NCBI GenBank assembly: GCA_903834835.1 | Contig: CAILKO010000057.1 | Span: 1-64,000 of the forward strand | Reading direction: 5' to 3' | Length of the DNA stretch: 64,000 nt | Source: an uncultured Pseudomonadota bacterium | GTDB lineage: Bacteria > Pseudomonadota > Gammaproteobacteria > Burkholderiales > SG8-39 | In this document: in pieces, positions 1 through 8,650 of the stretch | Layout of the letters: every line of letters begins with the position of its first letter | How positions within the stretch are numbered: the first letter of the stretch is position 1 | Notes under the pieces: generated by a model | What the model saw: only the letters and a program-made list of their open reading frames with translations | Told to the model about the DNA's origin: nothing | Databases searched by the model: none | Translations under genes and position numbers: made by a program

Positions 1-305
1 CCAAGTCAAACTCGGTTTCTTTCAAGTCTTTTCGAACTGGCTGTCCCGATATTTAGAACGATGAACTGAATCCCAAGTGCTTGATTTGCTAGCCCTTGGA
101 AAACTTAGGCAGTTTGTGATGAAGCATGTTCTGCCCCGCCAGACAGTCTGCAATGCCGAGAGCTCTCTGAGGGCTCGTTGAAACGTCCGCAACATTCAAA
201 GACTTTCGGCGTCGAGAATGGATTGCCTGGTGGGTCGTTCGAGCCGCGGCTGCAGCAGCGAGTCTCCGGCGGCTAGTGGCAGAGAATCGACAGAATTCCA
301 GGGAC
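1..305. other. left-edge stretch without a recognisable gene
   Basis: No coding region with a recognisable product or a ribosome binding site was found here on either strand. The first 150 bases look less GC-rich than the rest of the window. It lies directly upstream of the decayed chimeric locus, so it may be the native upstream region of the GIY-YIG-like gene or more rearranged DNA. Confidence 0.4.
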
Positions 306-1022
306 ATGTCTAAGCCTGCATCCCCGAAATCGACGAAGCCGCGGATCGCCAATGAGAAGGTCACGCCGGCGAGTACAAAGCGCCCCCAGAAGCATCATCA
401 CCACGTCTACGTCGTCGAACTTTCAAGAGATGTCTGGGGCGAGCCCAAGTTCAGGAAGAACAACCCGGACTACGATATACGCAAGCCCTGCGTATACGTG
501 GGAATGACCGGTCTGAACCCCGATGAGCGGTTTGACAAGCACATGGCCGGCATCAAATCGAGCCGCTATGTCAGGAAGTACGGACTGCATCTCATGCCGC
601 AACTGTACGAGGTCTATAACCCGATGCCCTATGAAGCAGCGAGAGAAATGGAAGTCGAGCTTGCCATTGCTCTGCGTTGCAAGGGTTTCTTCACGAGTTA
701 TGTGGGCGAAGACAAGGTGATCGCGGTTCGCGACCAGAACGGCGACGTGCAGGTCCTGCTCAACAGTTGCCGTCATCGAGGGAATCCGGTCTGCCGCGCG
801 GAAGAGGGCAATACGAAAGCGTTCGTCTGCACCTATCACGGATGGACCTTCGACCTTCAGGGGAATCTGGTCAACGTGCCGGGCCACAAGGAGGTTTATC
901 ACGGCGAGCTGAAGCGTTCGGAATGGGGTCTGATACGTGCGGCACAGGTTGCGAGTTACGGCGGCTTCGTGTTCGCAACATTCGATCCGGATGCCGATTC
1001 GGCGCACCCGGATGTTGAATGA
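306..1022 (+). pseudogene. chimera: GIY-YIG-like N-terminus joined to a truncated Rieske dioxygenase alpha subunit
   Basis: The 238-residue frame is two unrelated genes. Residues 1 to about 127 resemble a small GIY-YIG-type protein (CVYVGMTGLNPDERFDKH, then YEAAREMEVELAIALR). From about base 685 the frame becomes the Rieske domain of a ring-hydroxylating dioxygenase alpha subunit (FFTSYVGEDKVIAV, CRHRG, CTYHGWTFDL), with both Cys-x-His and Cys-x2-His cluster ligands present. It ends at TGA 1022, before any catalytic mononuclear-iron domain, so it cannot be a working oxygenase. The start at ATG 306 is preceded by CCAGGGAC; a GTG at 276 is an alternative. The Rieske part is homologous but clearly not identical to the intact subunit at 4515, so it is not a fresh local duplication. 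Confidence 0.75.
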
Positions 1023-1377
1023 AATCGAGAAGGAGTTTTCCGCGCCGGACGGTATGGCCTACTTCGACGACGGCAAGGCGATGCTTGAAATGCGCGTGCG
1101 GAAGCTGGAAACGAACTATTCGTGGTCCGAGGATCCGCCGTCCCGCACGCGACACAATGTGAGCAACCTGCGCGTCATCGAGGATCGCGGCACCGAGTTG
1201 ACCGTGGAAACGAATTTCGCACTATTCCGATATCGACTCGAATCGGAGCAGGATATCTGGGTTGGCGTGCGCCGCGATACCCTGCGGCGCGTGGAGCGGG
1301 AATTCAAGATCGCCCGGCGGCACATCTTTCTAGACCAGACGATCATTCTGTCTGCAAATATGAGTTGCTTGTTCTGA
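1012..1377 (+). pseudogene. truncated ring-hydroxylating dioxygenase beta subunit
   Basis: The frame opened by ATG 1012 encodes about 121 residues matching the C-terminal two thirds of an aromatic-ring-hydroxylating beta subunit (PPSRTRHNVSNLRV, then FKIARRHIFLDQT and a terminal NMSCLF-like ending). The intact local beta at 5835 is 185 residues, so roughly the first 60 residues are missing. It overlaps the end of the truncated alpha frame by 11 bases in another reading frame. This fits one deletion that removed the alpha catalytic domain and the beta N-terminus together. Expression and function are doubtful. Confidence 0.75.
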
Positions 1378-1487
1378 TTTAAGTCGACTGGCAGGGGCGG
1401 GTTCTGGTGCGGGCTCATTCCCCCTGCGCCATGGCTTACTGAACGTTGGGAGTGGGCCTCCGGTTCGAATGCGAATTCGGCGGGTCT

Positions 1488-2306
1488 CTAGATTCGGCGG
1501 GTAAGTTTCAGCAGATCCGAGGCAACGATCTGCTCGGCATTCACTGTCAGCCACTTCGGATCGTCATCCCAGCTGATATGCCGGCCGTACAGTGCATCTG
1601 CACCGCCTGATGCGATGAAGAGCAGCATGTCCACGCTCTTCTGCTGTCGAGGGTCGCCGTGTTCCAGATGTTTGAGATGCCGGGCGCGCATGTCTTCGGG
1701 TGTTCCGTCCTGGCCCGCCATCTTGCGTGTCATGCCGGTGGCACCGACCGGGCCGAAAGAGAATACCCGTATTCCGTGGGGTATCAACGTAGGCGCAATG
1801 CAGCTTGTCCAGTGGGTGAGGGCGGCCTTTGACGAGGCATAAGCGGCGGCAAAGGTACTCGGTACATATGCACCGTGACTGGAAACGTTGACGATGCGTC
1901 CGTGCCCTTGCGAGATCATTCCAGGGATGACCTCTCTGGCGTGCAGGAACGGGCCGCGGAGGTTTACTTCGAAAAGATGCCACCATTCGGTTGCATCGAC
2001 TTCCCAGTCCAGGCCCATGGGAGTGATCAATGCTGCATTGTTCACGAGCAGGTTGATCGCGCCCAAGGCATCGGTGGCATTGAGGAGGGCATGGCGTACG
2101 GATTGCGTGTCCGAGGCATCTGCGACCAGTGCAATGCACCGGCCGCCGGCTTGTTCAATAATCCGCTGTGTTTCGAGAACATTTTCCTGCTGGCGACCCG
2201 TTATTGCGACTGCTGCGCCACGCGCTGCCAGCGCAACCGCGAAGTCGCGACCGAGGCCGCTGCCTCCCCCTGTTACAAGCGCTGTCGTACCGGCTAGATC
2301 GGACAT
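1488..2306 (-). CDS. short-chain dehydrogenase/reductase (SDR)
   Basis: A 272-residue classical SDR with the cofactor motif TGGGSGLG at residues 12-19, NNAA at 89-92 and the active-site triad Ser142/143, Tyr156 and Lys160 (YASSK). It probably oxidises or reduces a hydroxyl or keto group with NAD(P). The gene is transcribed away from the GntR/FCD regulator that starts 174 bases off, so local repressor control is likely. The C-terminal tail after the Rossmann core (HISWDDDPKWL) is slightly longer than in minimal SDRs. The substrate cannot be read from the sequence. Confidence 0.9.
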   Translation of the reverse strand: MSDLAGTTALVTGGGSGLGRDFAVALAARGAAVAITGRQQENVLETQRIIEQAGGRCIALVADASDTQSVRHALLNATDALGAINLLVNNAALITPMGLDWEVDATEWWHLFEVNLRGPFLHAREVIPGMISQGHGRIVNVSSHGAYVPSTFAAAYASSKAALTHWTSCIAPTLIPHGIRVFSFGPVGATGMTRKMAGQDGTPEDMRARHLKHLEHGDPRQQKSVDMLLFIASGGADALYGRHISWDDDPKWLTVNAEQIVASDLLKLTRRI

Positions 2307-2479
2307 GGTTTTTCCTTGCTCAGACTTGTCGATTGAAAATTCTTACAATGGCGGCCACTCAGGGGGTCGGAGTGCGCATATGCGACACTTGGGCGCGGCT
2401 GTCAGGCAACCGACTCCAAATGCGCCAGCATAGACGCCACGGCCACGGGCGAATAGTAGAACAACAGGAGAAGTTCCTC

Positions 2480-3262
2480 TTGCGTGAACATGCAAAATCG
2501 TCGAATGCTGCGAGGGCCTCCTCCGCCGAACGCACCAGCAGTGCGGGAACGATCTACAAGCATCTCGAGAGAGAAATTCTCTCCGGGCGCCTGCTGCCGG
2601 GAATGAGTCTGAACGAGGTCGCGCTGGCCGAACAGTTCGGTGTGTCGAAGACGCCCCTGCGCGAAGCCCTGTTGCAGCTCGCAGCGGTCAACCTGATCGA
2701 GTTCCGGCCGCGACAAGGTGCGTTCGTCGCAGAGATCCCTGTTTCTCGTATCTCCCAGATGTTCGAGGTGATGATCGGGCTGGAAGCACATTGCGCTTCG
2801 CTGTCGACCGAGCGCATGACGATGGTCGAGCGCAAGGCCCTGGCGCGGGCAGCCAAGGAATGCGATTCGTGGGCGGACAAGGGTACGGAGGCAGGCGTCG
2901 ACCGGTTCTTCGACGCGGACAACGCATTTCATCAGATCATTTTCGAGGGCTCGCATAACGCCTATCTGCAAGAGGTGGCGTCCAACCTGCACGACCGTCT
3001 CACGCCCTACCGCCGTTACCGGCTGCAGAGCCCGTCACGCGTGAAGGTTTCTGCAGAGGAGCACCACAGGATCCTGGACGCGGTTCTGTCTGGGGATGCC
3101 GAACGTGCCGCCGCGGAGACCCATACACACGGCACGATTGAGTCCGCATTGCTCTGCGATATCGTTTCATCCCTGACCCATTCCAAGGTCGAGGGGCTGA
3201 CCCGGGAAAAATTGATCACGGCGGGCGAGAAGGCCTTGCCCCGGAAAGCCTCTCATCGCTAG
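2480..3262 (+). CDS. GntR-family transcriptional regulator (FCD/FadR subfamily)
   Basis: This codes for a DNA-binding regulator with an N-terminal winged helix (GRLLPGMSLNEVALAEQFGV followed by SKTPLREAL) and an all-helical FCD ligand domain carrying metal-site-type residues (DADNAFHQIIF, EEHHRIL, THTHGTIE). I place the start at TTG 2480 because AACAGGAG lies nine bases upstream; ATG 2420 in frame is the alternative. The product is then 260 residues, typical of the family. FCD members usually sense organic acids. The divergent SDR and the aromatic operon starting at 3515 are the obvious candidate targets. Confidence 0.88.
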   Translation: MREHAKSSNAARASSAERTSSAGTIYKHLEREILSGRLLPGMSLNEVALAEQFGVSKTPLREALLQLAAVNLIEFRPRQGAFVAEIPVSRISQMFEVMIGLEAHCASLSTERMTMVERKALARAAKECDSWADKGTEAGVDRFFDADNAFHQIIFEGSHNAYLQEVASNLHDRLTPYRRYRLQSPSRVKVSAEEHHRILDAVLSGDAERAAAETHTHGTIESALLCDIVSSLTHSKVEGLTREKLITAGEKALPRKASHR

Positions 3263-3514
3263 TGCCTGGCTGCGGGTATCCAGGCGGTCGGTGGGGCCCG
3301 GATTGCAATGTACGAATCAGCATCATAAAAATACGGATAAGCATTAAATTTGTGCGGACGCCGGCTTTTATGTAAATTGACGGGCGAAATTTCGCGCGCA
3401 TTTTCAATGCGGCAGGGCTGGCGCGCGGGACGGCCACTCGCGCTGCAACTGTCCGGTGCTTGAACACGCGGCGTTGATGTACGGATGACCGGAACCTGAT
3501 CAGGAGTATTGTCC

Positions 3515-4444
3515 ATGCGAGCCATCGCCCAGTGCCTGTCACATTCACCGCTGCTCAGACCGGAGGCATTGCAGGACGCGCGTGGTCCGGCTGTCGCCGC
3601 TGCAATCGAGGACGCGCGACGTGCGCTGGCCGACTTTGCTCCGGAGGTCGTGGTGCTGTTCGGGCCCGACCACTACCACGGATTCTTCAACGAGCTGATG
3701 CCGGCGTTCTGCATCGGTGTGCACGCGAGCGGTGCGGGAGACTGGGGCACGAGCACCGCAGCGCTCTCTGTCGACAGCGAGCGGGCGTGTGCGTTGCAGG
3801 AGCACCTTCTGAACGCCGGATTCGATCCGGCGGTCTCGCATGACATGCGCGTCGATCACGGCTTCGCGCAACCGCTTGCGTCCATATCGCCGCCGGCTTC
3901 GGCGGTGATCCCTGTCTTTCTCAATTGCACGGCTCCCCCGCTGCTGTCGATGCGCAGAGCGCATGCGCTGGGCGAGGCGATCGGCTCGTTTTTCCGCGAT
4001 AAGGGAATTCGTGTGGCGTTCATCGGGTCCGGGGGGCTGTCGCATGACGTGGGATTCCCGGACGTGCGCACGGCCAGCGGCGCCGATCGCGAGCGGGTTC
4101 TTCGGCGGCGTGAGGAGAAGCCCGAGGAACGAGCTGCTGCAGAGGCGCGCATACAGACGTTCGTCACGCGCTTCGTTGCCGGCGAGACACCGCTGAAGCC
4201 GCTGAACGAGGAGTGGGACCGGCAGATCCTGCGTCAGTTCGAGCAGGGTGACTTTGCCGCCGTCGAGGCGTTGAGCGATGCCGACATCACCCGTCTCGGG
4301 GGCGCGGCTGGGCATGAAATCAGGACCTGGGTGGCGGCTCTGAGTGCATTACGCGCCTATGGCAAGTATCGCGTTGAGCAGAACTTTTACGCATGTGTGC
4401 CCGAATGGATCGTCGGGTTCGGGGCACTGCGCGCGGTTGCGTAA
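3515..4444 (+). CDS. class III extradiol ring-cleavage dioxygenase, MhpB-like (2,3-dihydroxyphenylpropionate dioxygenase family)
   Basis: A 309-residue LigB-superfamily enzyme. Residues fitting the Fe(II) site and catalytic acid/base are visible: His10 (CLSHSPLL), His53 and His55 (PDHYHGFF), Asp114-His115 (MRVDHGFAQPL) and His177 (GSGGLSHD). Length and motif order match 2,3-dihydroxyphenylpropionate 1,2-dioxygenase, which opens a catechol ring at the meta position. ATG 3515 is preferred over TTG 3509 because CAGGAG (3501-3506) is correctly spaced only for the ATG. It opens an operon whose next genes make and dehydrogenate dihydrodiols, so its substrate is probably the catechol formed by those enzymes. 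The exact side chain is unknown. Confidence 0.88.
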   Translation: MRAIAQCLSHSPLLRPEALQDARGPAVAAAIEDARRALADFAPEVVVLFGPDHYHGFFNELMPAFCIGVHASGAGDWGTSTAALSVDSERACALQEHLLNAGFDPAVSHDMRVDHGFAQPLASISPPASAVIPVFLNCTAPPLLSMRRAHALGEAIGSFFRDKGIRVAFIGSGGLSHDVGFPDVRTASGADRERVLRRREEKPEERAAAEARIQTFVTRFVAGETPLKPLNEEWDRQILRQFEQGDFAAVEALSDADITRLGGAAGHEIRTWVAALSALRAYGKYRVEQNFYACVPEWIVGFGALRAVA

Positions 4445-4514
4445 TTTTCCAGTTACGGCGATCAGACGTCGTTCGCCGCTGGCAGGTCTGTACAAACCAC
4501 AGAGGGAGGCTTTC

Positions 4515-5798
4515 ATGGCTGTGCAGTTGGATTCCCTGGTGCAGGGTGAGGGTTCGATCGTGAGCCGGGAGCTGTTCTGGCGACCGGACATCTACGAACT
4601 CGAGCTGGAGCGGATTTTCGCGAAATCGTGGGCATTCCTGTGTCACGAGTCGCAGATTCCCAACAAGGGGGACTTCTTCTCCACGTACATCGGCGAGGAC
4701 TCGGTTCTGGTCGTCCGCCAGGCGGACGGTTCGATCCGCGCGTTTCTCAACGTCTGTCGCCATCGCGGCATGAAAATTTCGACGGCGGACGAGGGCAACG
4801 TCCGCAGTTTCACGTGCACCTACCACGGATGGACCTTCGATCTCGGTGGCGCACTGGTATCGGTGCCGAACATCGAGAAGAGCTTCAATGGTCGTCTGCG
4901 CACGGAGGACTGGTCACTCCAGCCGGTTTCGAAGCTGGAGAACTACAGAGGTCTGATCTTCGGGAACTTCGATCCGGAGGCCGTGTCCCTCAAAGAGTAT
5001 CTCGGTGACATGGCGCTCTACCTGGATCTGCTCCTTGATCGGGAGGGCGGCACGGAGGTCTATGGCGGTGTCCAGAAGTGGCGTGTACAGACGAACTGGA
5101 AGATTCCGGCCGAAAATTTCGTAACGGACGGCATGCACCTTGCGCCAACCCACACCGCGGCGGTGCTTGCGCTGGCACCGGAAGAATTCGATGTGACCAA
5201 GGTGCCAGGCTTCGGGACCAGCACGTATTTCACATCGACCGGGCATGGAGGCGTTGTCAACGACGCCGACGCGGAGAGCCAGCGGCGTGGTCTCAACGCG
5301 ATGCTGGGACCGGCGCTGGCCGAGTACTACTATGGACTGGCGGAGCGCCTCAGGCCGAAATACGGTGCGATGGCGTCCTACGTACACAACATCGGCAGCG
5401 CGACAATTTTCCCGAATTTTTCATGGCTGGCCGGACGTCAGACACTGCGTGTGTGGCATCCGAAAGGGCCGCAGGAGACGGAAGTCTGGACCTGGACCCT
5501 GGTGAACAGCGAATGTTCGGAGGAACTGAAGAAGCAGCAGCGTCGAACCTCGGTCCAGACCTTCGGTCCGTCCGGAATTTTCGAGCAGGATGATGCGGAG
5601 AACTGGAGCCAGTGCACCGCGACCATGCGTGGCTATGTCGGACGCAAGCTGACGATGCCGTATCTTGCCGGACAAGACAATGGCGATGCGAAGCATCCCG
5701 GAAAGACGTTATCCGCCGGGAACGGTGGAGCCTCTGAAGGGGCGGGCAGATCGTTCTACAGGCACTGGCTGCAGGTGATGACGAGTCGGGGTCGGTAG
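4515..5798 (+). CDS. aromatic ring-hydroxylating dioxygenase, alpha (Rieske) subunit
   Basis: A 427-residue large oxygenase subunit. The Rieske [2Fe-2S] ligands are Cys81/His83 and Cys101/His104 (CRHRG, CTYHGW). The mononuclear iron site is Asp205/His208/His213 (TDGMHLAPTH) with the third carboxylate near Asp360 (EQDDAENW). It inserts O2 into an aromatic ring to give a cis-dihydrodiol, drawing electrons from a ferredoxin system not encoded nearby. The start at ATG 4515 follows GAGGGAGG. The beta subunit follows after 36 bases. The architecture is that of the naphthalene/biphenyl/phenylpropionate class; the substrate is not determined. Confidence 0.93.
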   Translation: MAVQLDSLVQGEGSIVSRELFWRPDIYELELERIFAKSWAFLCHESQIPNKGDFFSTYIGEDSVLVVRQADGSIRAFLNVCRHRGMKISTADEGNVRSFTCTYHGWTFDLGGALVSVPNIEKSFNGRLRTEDWSLQPVSKLENYRGLIFGNFDPEAVSLKEYLGDMALYLDLLLDREGGTEVYGGVQKWRVQTNWKIPAENFVTDGMHLAPTHTAAVLALAPEEFDVTKVPGFGTSTYFTSTGHGGVVNDADAESQRRGLNAMLGPALAEYYYGLAERLRPKYGAMASYVHNIGSATIFPNFSWLAGRQTLRVWHPKGPQETEVWTWTLVNSECSEELKKQQRRTSVQTFGPSGIFEQDDAENWSQCTATMRGYVGRKLTMPYLAGQDNGDAKHPGKTLSAGNGGASEGAGRSFYRHWLQVMTSRGR

Positions 5799-5834
5799 GC
5801 GTCGGAACCCGGCACACTCTCGTACGGAGGAATC

Positions 5835-6392
5835 ATGGCGTCAACTGTGCAAAAGGATGAGGCTTTGAACGCAATAAAGAGTGGTGAGGTCGCAGACAAT
5901 TTTCGGAGTGCGGTCGAGAATTTCTATTTTGAAGAGGCGGATCTGCTCGACCAGTTCCGGCTTCGCGACTGGCTTGCACTGCTGACCGACGATGTCATCT
6001 ATCGCATTCCCATCAGGGTGAATCGCACCGATCGCGGGCGCTCCGTGACCGAGGTGAGCGATACCGACATGCTGCTGGACGAGGACAAGCGGGGTCTCAC
6101 GCAGCGGGTGGTCAGGCTGGAGACAGGGCGCGCCTGGGCGGAAGAGCCGCGGTCCCGCACACGGCATCTCGTTACGAACGTACGGGTCCGTTCTGTTGTC
6201 GGCGGGAATGAGTTGACCGTGTCCTCCAATTTCATCGCGTATCGCAATCGACTGGAGATCGAGCAGGATTTCTATGTCGGGACGCGCGAGGACGTGCTGC
6301 GTCTGGATGCTGGGCGCTTCAAAATCGCCCGTCGACTCGTGATACTCGACCAGACAGTGCTTACCGCCAAGAACATGACCATACTGTTCTGA
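5835..6392 (+). CDS. aromatic ring-hydroxylating dioxygenase, beta subunit
   Basis: A 185-residue small subunit with the SnoaL-like fold signature of this family (FYFEEADLLDQFRLRDWLALL near residue 30-50, SRTRHLVTNVRV in the middle, and the FKIARRLVILDQTVL C-terminal strand). It has a structural role in an alpha3beta3 oxygenase with the product of 4515. The start ATG 5835 follows GTACGGAGGAATC. It is homologous over its C-terminal part to the truncated beta remnant at 1012, which shows what that remnant has lost. Confidence 0.93.
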   Translation: MASTVQKDEALNAIKSGEVADNFRSAVENFYFEEADLLDQFRLRDWLALLTDDVIYRIPIRVNRTDRGRSVTEVSDTDMLLDEDKRGLTQRVVRLETGRAWAEEPRSRTRHLVTNVRVRSVVGGNELTVSSNFIAYRNRLEIEQDFYVGTREDVLRLDAGRFKIARRLVILDQTVLTAKNMTILF

Positions 6393-6409
6393 GGGTGCAT
6401 CAAGCGGAA

Positions 6410-6432
6410 GGAAGGCGCTCTTGCGCCCTTCC
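6410..6432 (+). other. GC-rich hairpin between the dioxygenase beta and aldolase genes
   Basis: GGAAGGCGC at 6410-6418 and GCGCCCTTCC at 6423-6432 pair around a TCTT loop with one bulged base. No U-run follows, so it is more likely an mRNA-processing or stability element than an intrinsic terminator. It sits 18 bases after the beta stop. Confidence 0.4.
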
Positions 6433-6489
6433 GGGGTTCCAGTTGCTGAAGATGGTCTGAAGTTAAATTCTAGGACAGGGGAAAATCCG

Positions 6490-7461
6490 ATGAGCAATCT
6501 GCCATACACGAGAAAAGACGCCAAAGCCTGGGCCCGAGAGTCGCTGCGCGGCTTCTACGAGTGTCCGATCACGCCATTCAAGAGCAATCTCGAGCTTGAC
6601 GAAGACGGCCTTCGCTTCAATGTCGAGGCATTGGTCGAGATGGGCGCGAACGGACTCGTGATCGGCGGAAATATCGCCGAGGGCTGGAACATGTTTCCGG
6701 CTCAGTGGAACCGGCTGCATGAGGTCGTGGCAGAAGCGAATCGCGGGAGGATTCCCTTGTGGAGCATCATCCTGGATCCGAGCGTCCAGATTGCATGCGA
6801 GAAGGCTGCCTTCGTGGAAAAGCTCGGCTACGTCGGCATCGAGATCATCAATCCGGTGGTGCAGTTGAAAAGCGATAACGAGATCTTCGAGTATTTCGAC
6901 TACATCGCCAAACGCACGCCGCTCGCGATCATGCTGTATCGGACCCACGTCGCCGGCACCTTGATGAGTTACAACGTTCTCCAGAGACTGGTCGAGATCG
7001 ATACCGTCGTAGGCATGAAGCAGGGCTCGCCCATCAAGGGCGATACGGCGCGGCTCCGGCGCCAGCTGCGAGACGATGTGATCGTTGCCGAACCCAATGA
7101 AGACAGGTTTCTGGAAGAAATATTCGATGGCGCCCGAGTCCTGTGGGCAAACTTCAACTACACGCTGGCAGGGAAAAAGCGCCACCTGATGAAGGAGTAC
7201 TACGAGCTCGCGCTTGCGGGGGACTATCTCGCAGCCCGCGAGCGCTGGAAGGCGCTTCGACCGATTCAGATCTTCAATGAAGATCTGAATGCAGGAAACC
7301 GGATCAACAACGCCTCCTATGCTGCATCGATTGCGTGGCTGAAGGCCTGGTTCGATGCGATCGGATTGCGGGGTGGCCACGTGCTGCCGCCGATTCATGA
7401 CCTTGCGGATGCGGACCGCAAAATGCTCATGGAGCGGCTGGAAAAGCTCGGCGTGATCTAG
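6490..7461 (+). CDS. dihydrodipicolinate synthase (DapA)-family aldolase/hydratase-aldolase
   Basis: A 323-residue class I TIM-barrel lyase. The Schiff-base lysine is Lys177 in VVGMKQGS and the conserved tyrosine is Tyr150 (IMLYRTH); a GG-N-AEGW motif near residues 59-65 stands where DapA proteins bind the keto acid. In aromatic clusters this superfamily includes the hydroxybenzylidenepyruvate hydratase-aldolases that release pyruvate from ring-cleavage products, but the sequence is not clearly NahE-like. ATG 6490 is chosen for the GGACAGGGG upstream. Its place between dioxygenase and dehydrogenase genes argues for a catabolic role rather than lysine synthesis. Confidence 0.85.
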   Translation: MSNLPYTRKDAKAWARESLRGFYECPITPFKSNLELDEDGLRFNVEALVEMGANGLVIGGNIAEGWNMFPAQWNRLHEVVAEANRGRIPLWSIILDPSVQIACEKAAFVEKLGYVGIEIINPVVQLKSDNEIFEYFDYIAKRTPLAIMLYRTHVAGTLMSYNVLQRLVEIDTVVGMKQGSPIKGDTARLRRQLRDDVIVAEPNEDRFLEEIFDGARVLWANFNYTLAGKKRHLMKEYYELALAGDYLAARERWKALRPIQIFNEDLNAGNRINNASYAASIAWLKAWFDAIGLRGGHVLPPIHDLADADRKMLMERLEKLGVI

Positions 7462-7527
7462 CGCGGACTGTGCAAGGACGACACCGGGGCGGAGGCACGC
7501 TCCGGTGTAGCGATCGAAAGGTACAAG

Positions 7528-8574
7528 ATGAACATAGCGGTACTGGGAGCCGGCGCGCTCGGGAGCCTGTTCGGTGGATATCTGGCCAGGACCGGGCACA
7601 GGGTCACCCTGATCGGGCGCAATAACGCGCACATGCAGGCAGTCAGGGAACGGGGTTTGAAAATCACGGGTGTGCGCGGCGCGCACCAGGTGACGGAAAA
7701 CCTGCAGGCGGTCTGGGAGCCGTCAGCAGTACGTGATGTCGATGTACTCATCCTGTCTGTCAAGGCAAGCGATACGGAGCAAGCCCTGGAGAGCGTGTCG
7801 CACCTCGTCGGACGCGTGCAGACGGTCATGTCGTTGCAGAACACCCTGGTCAAGGACAGCCTTCTGATCGCGACATTCGGCAGTGAGGCGACGCTCGGGG
7901 CCTCGACGATAGAGGGAGCCGCCATGCCCGCCCCCGGTCATGTCCACAACACCATCACGGTACCGACAACGCTCTATCTGGGCGAACACGGCGGGGAGAC
8001 CACTGCGCGGCTGACTGCGCTTGCTGAAGCGTTCAACGCAACGGGTCTCGGGACCCGGGCGGTCCCGTGTATCAAGCAAGTACAGTGGGAGAAGCTCGCG
8101 CAGATTTGCCTGACCAATGCGTTTTCGGTTCCTGCCCTTGCCGGTCTGCCGCGTGCAAGCATGCAGGACGCCCAGGCGCTTCGCGAGGGAGCGGAGTCAT
8201 ATGCCGAACTGGCGCGAGAGCTCCTCGGCGTGTACGGCGGACTGGGATATGCTCCCGAGGACTTCTTTGCGCCGCTGTCCCGGCTCAAGGAGCTCGTCGG
8301 ACTCGAGCACGAGGCGGCGGTCGAATTGCTACTCGCCCGTGCCGTGGCTCGACTGCGTGATGTGAAGCCGGGTCCCCCCATCCGCAGCTCGCTCTTTGGG
8401 GATCTCGAGCGCGGGCGCAGGACGGAGGTCATGCAGATCTTCACGCCCTTTCTCGAAGAGGCGGGCCGGCAGGGTCGTGATGTCGGCGCGTTGCGTGCCG
8501 CGTACCGGAATATCCGGGTGATGGAGGCGCTCGCCATGCGTGACGGCGGGCTCAATCAGAGGGGCGGTGCATGA
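7528..8574 (+). CDS. ketopantoate reductase (PanE/ApbA)-family oxidoreductase
   Basis: A 348-residue NADP-dependent 2-hydroxyacid-type dehydrogenase with N-terminal GAGALGSLFGG (residues 7-17) and a C-terminal helical domain containing the WEKLAQICLTNA block, where PanE keeps its catalytic lysine and asparagine. It is longer than biosynthetic PanE (about 300 residues) and lies inside an aromatic operon. It probably reduces a keto acid or keto lactone made in that pathway and is unlikely to be the pantothenate enzyme. The spacing of 66 bases to the aldolase and 76 to the next gene fits co-transcription. Confidence 0.83.
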   Translation: MNIAVLGAGALGSLFGGYLARTGHRVTLIGRNNAHMQAVRERGLKITGVRGAHQVTENLQAVWEPSAVRDVDVLILSVKASDTEQALESVSHLVGRVQTVMSLQNTLVKDSLLIATFGSEATLGASTIEGAAMPAPGHVHNTITVPTTLYLGEHGGETTARLTALAEAFNATGLGTRAVPCIKQVQWEKLAQICLTNAFSVPALAGLPRASMQDAQALREGAESYAELARELLGVYGGLGYAPEDFFAPLSRLKELVGLEHEAAVELLLARAVARLRDVKPGPPIRSSLFGDLERGRRTEVMQIFTPFLEEAGRQGRDVGALRAAYRNIRVMEALAMRDGGLNQRGGA

Positions 8575-8650
8575 CCAGGCTTTGCCGTATCAATTCTGTA
8601 CCGGCGACAGGAGAAAACCCGTCCGGAACGCATCGTATCCTGGTGAAGCA

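Noticed and set aside
89-364. 91-codon minus-strand frame at the left edge
   Set aside because: No ribosome site or similarity; it overlaps the recognisable GIY-YIG-like coding region.
1012-1377. Treating the beta remnant as an intact small gene
   Set aside because: It matches only the C-terminal two thirds of the family, and its start codon falls at a deletion junction inside the preceding frame.
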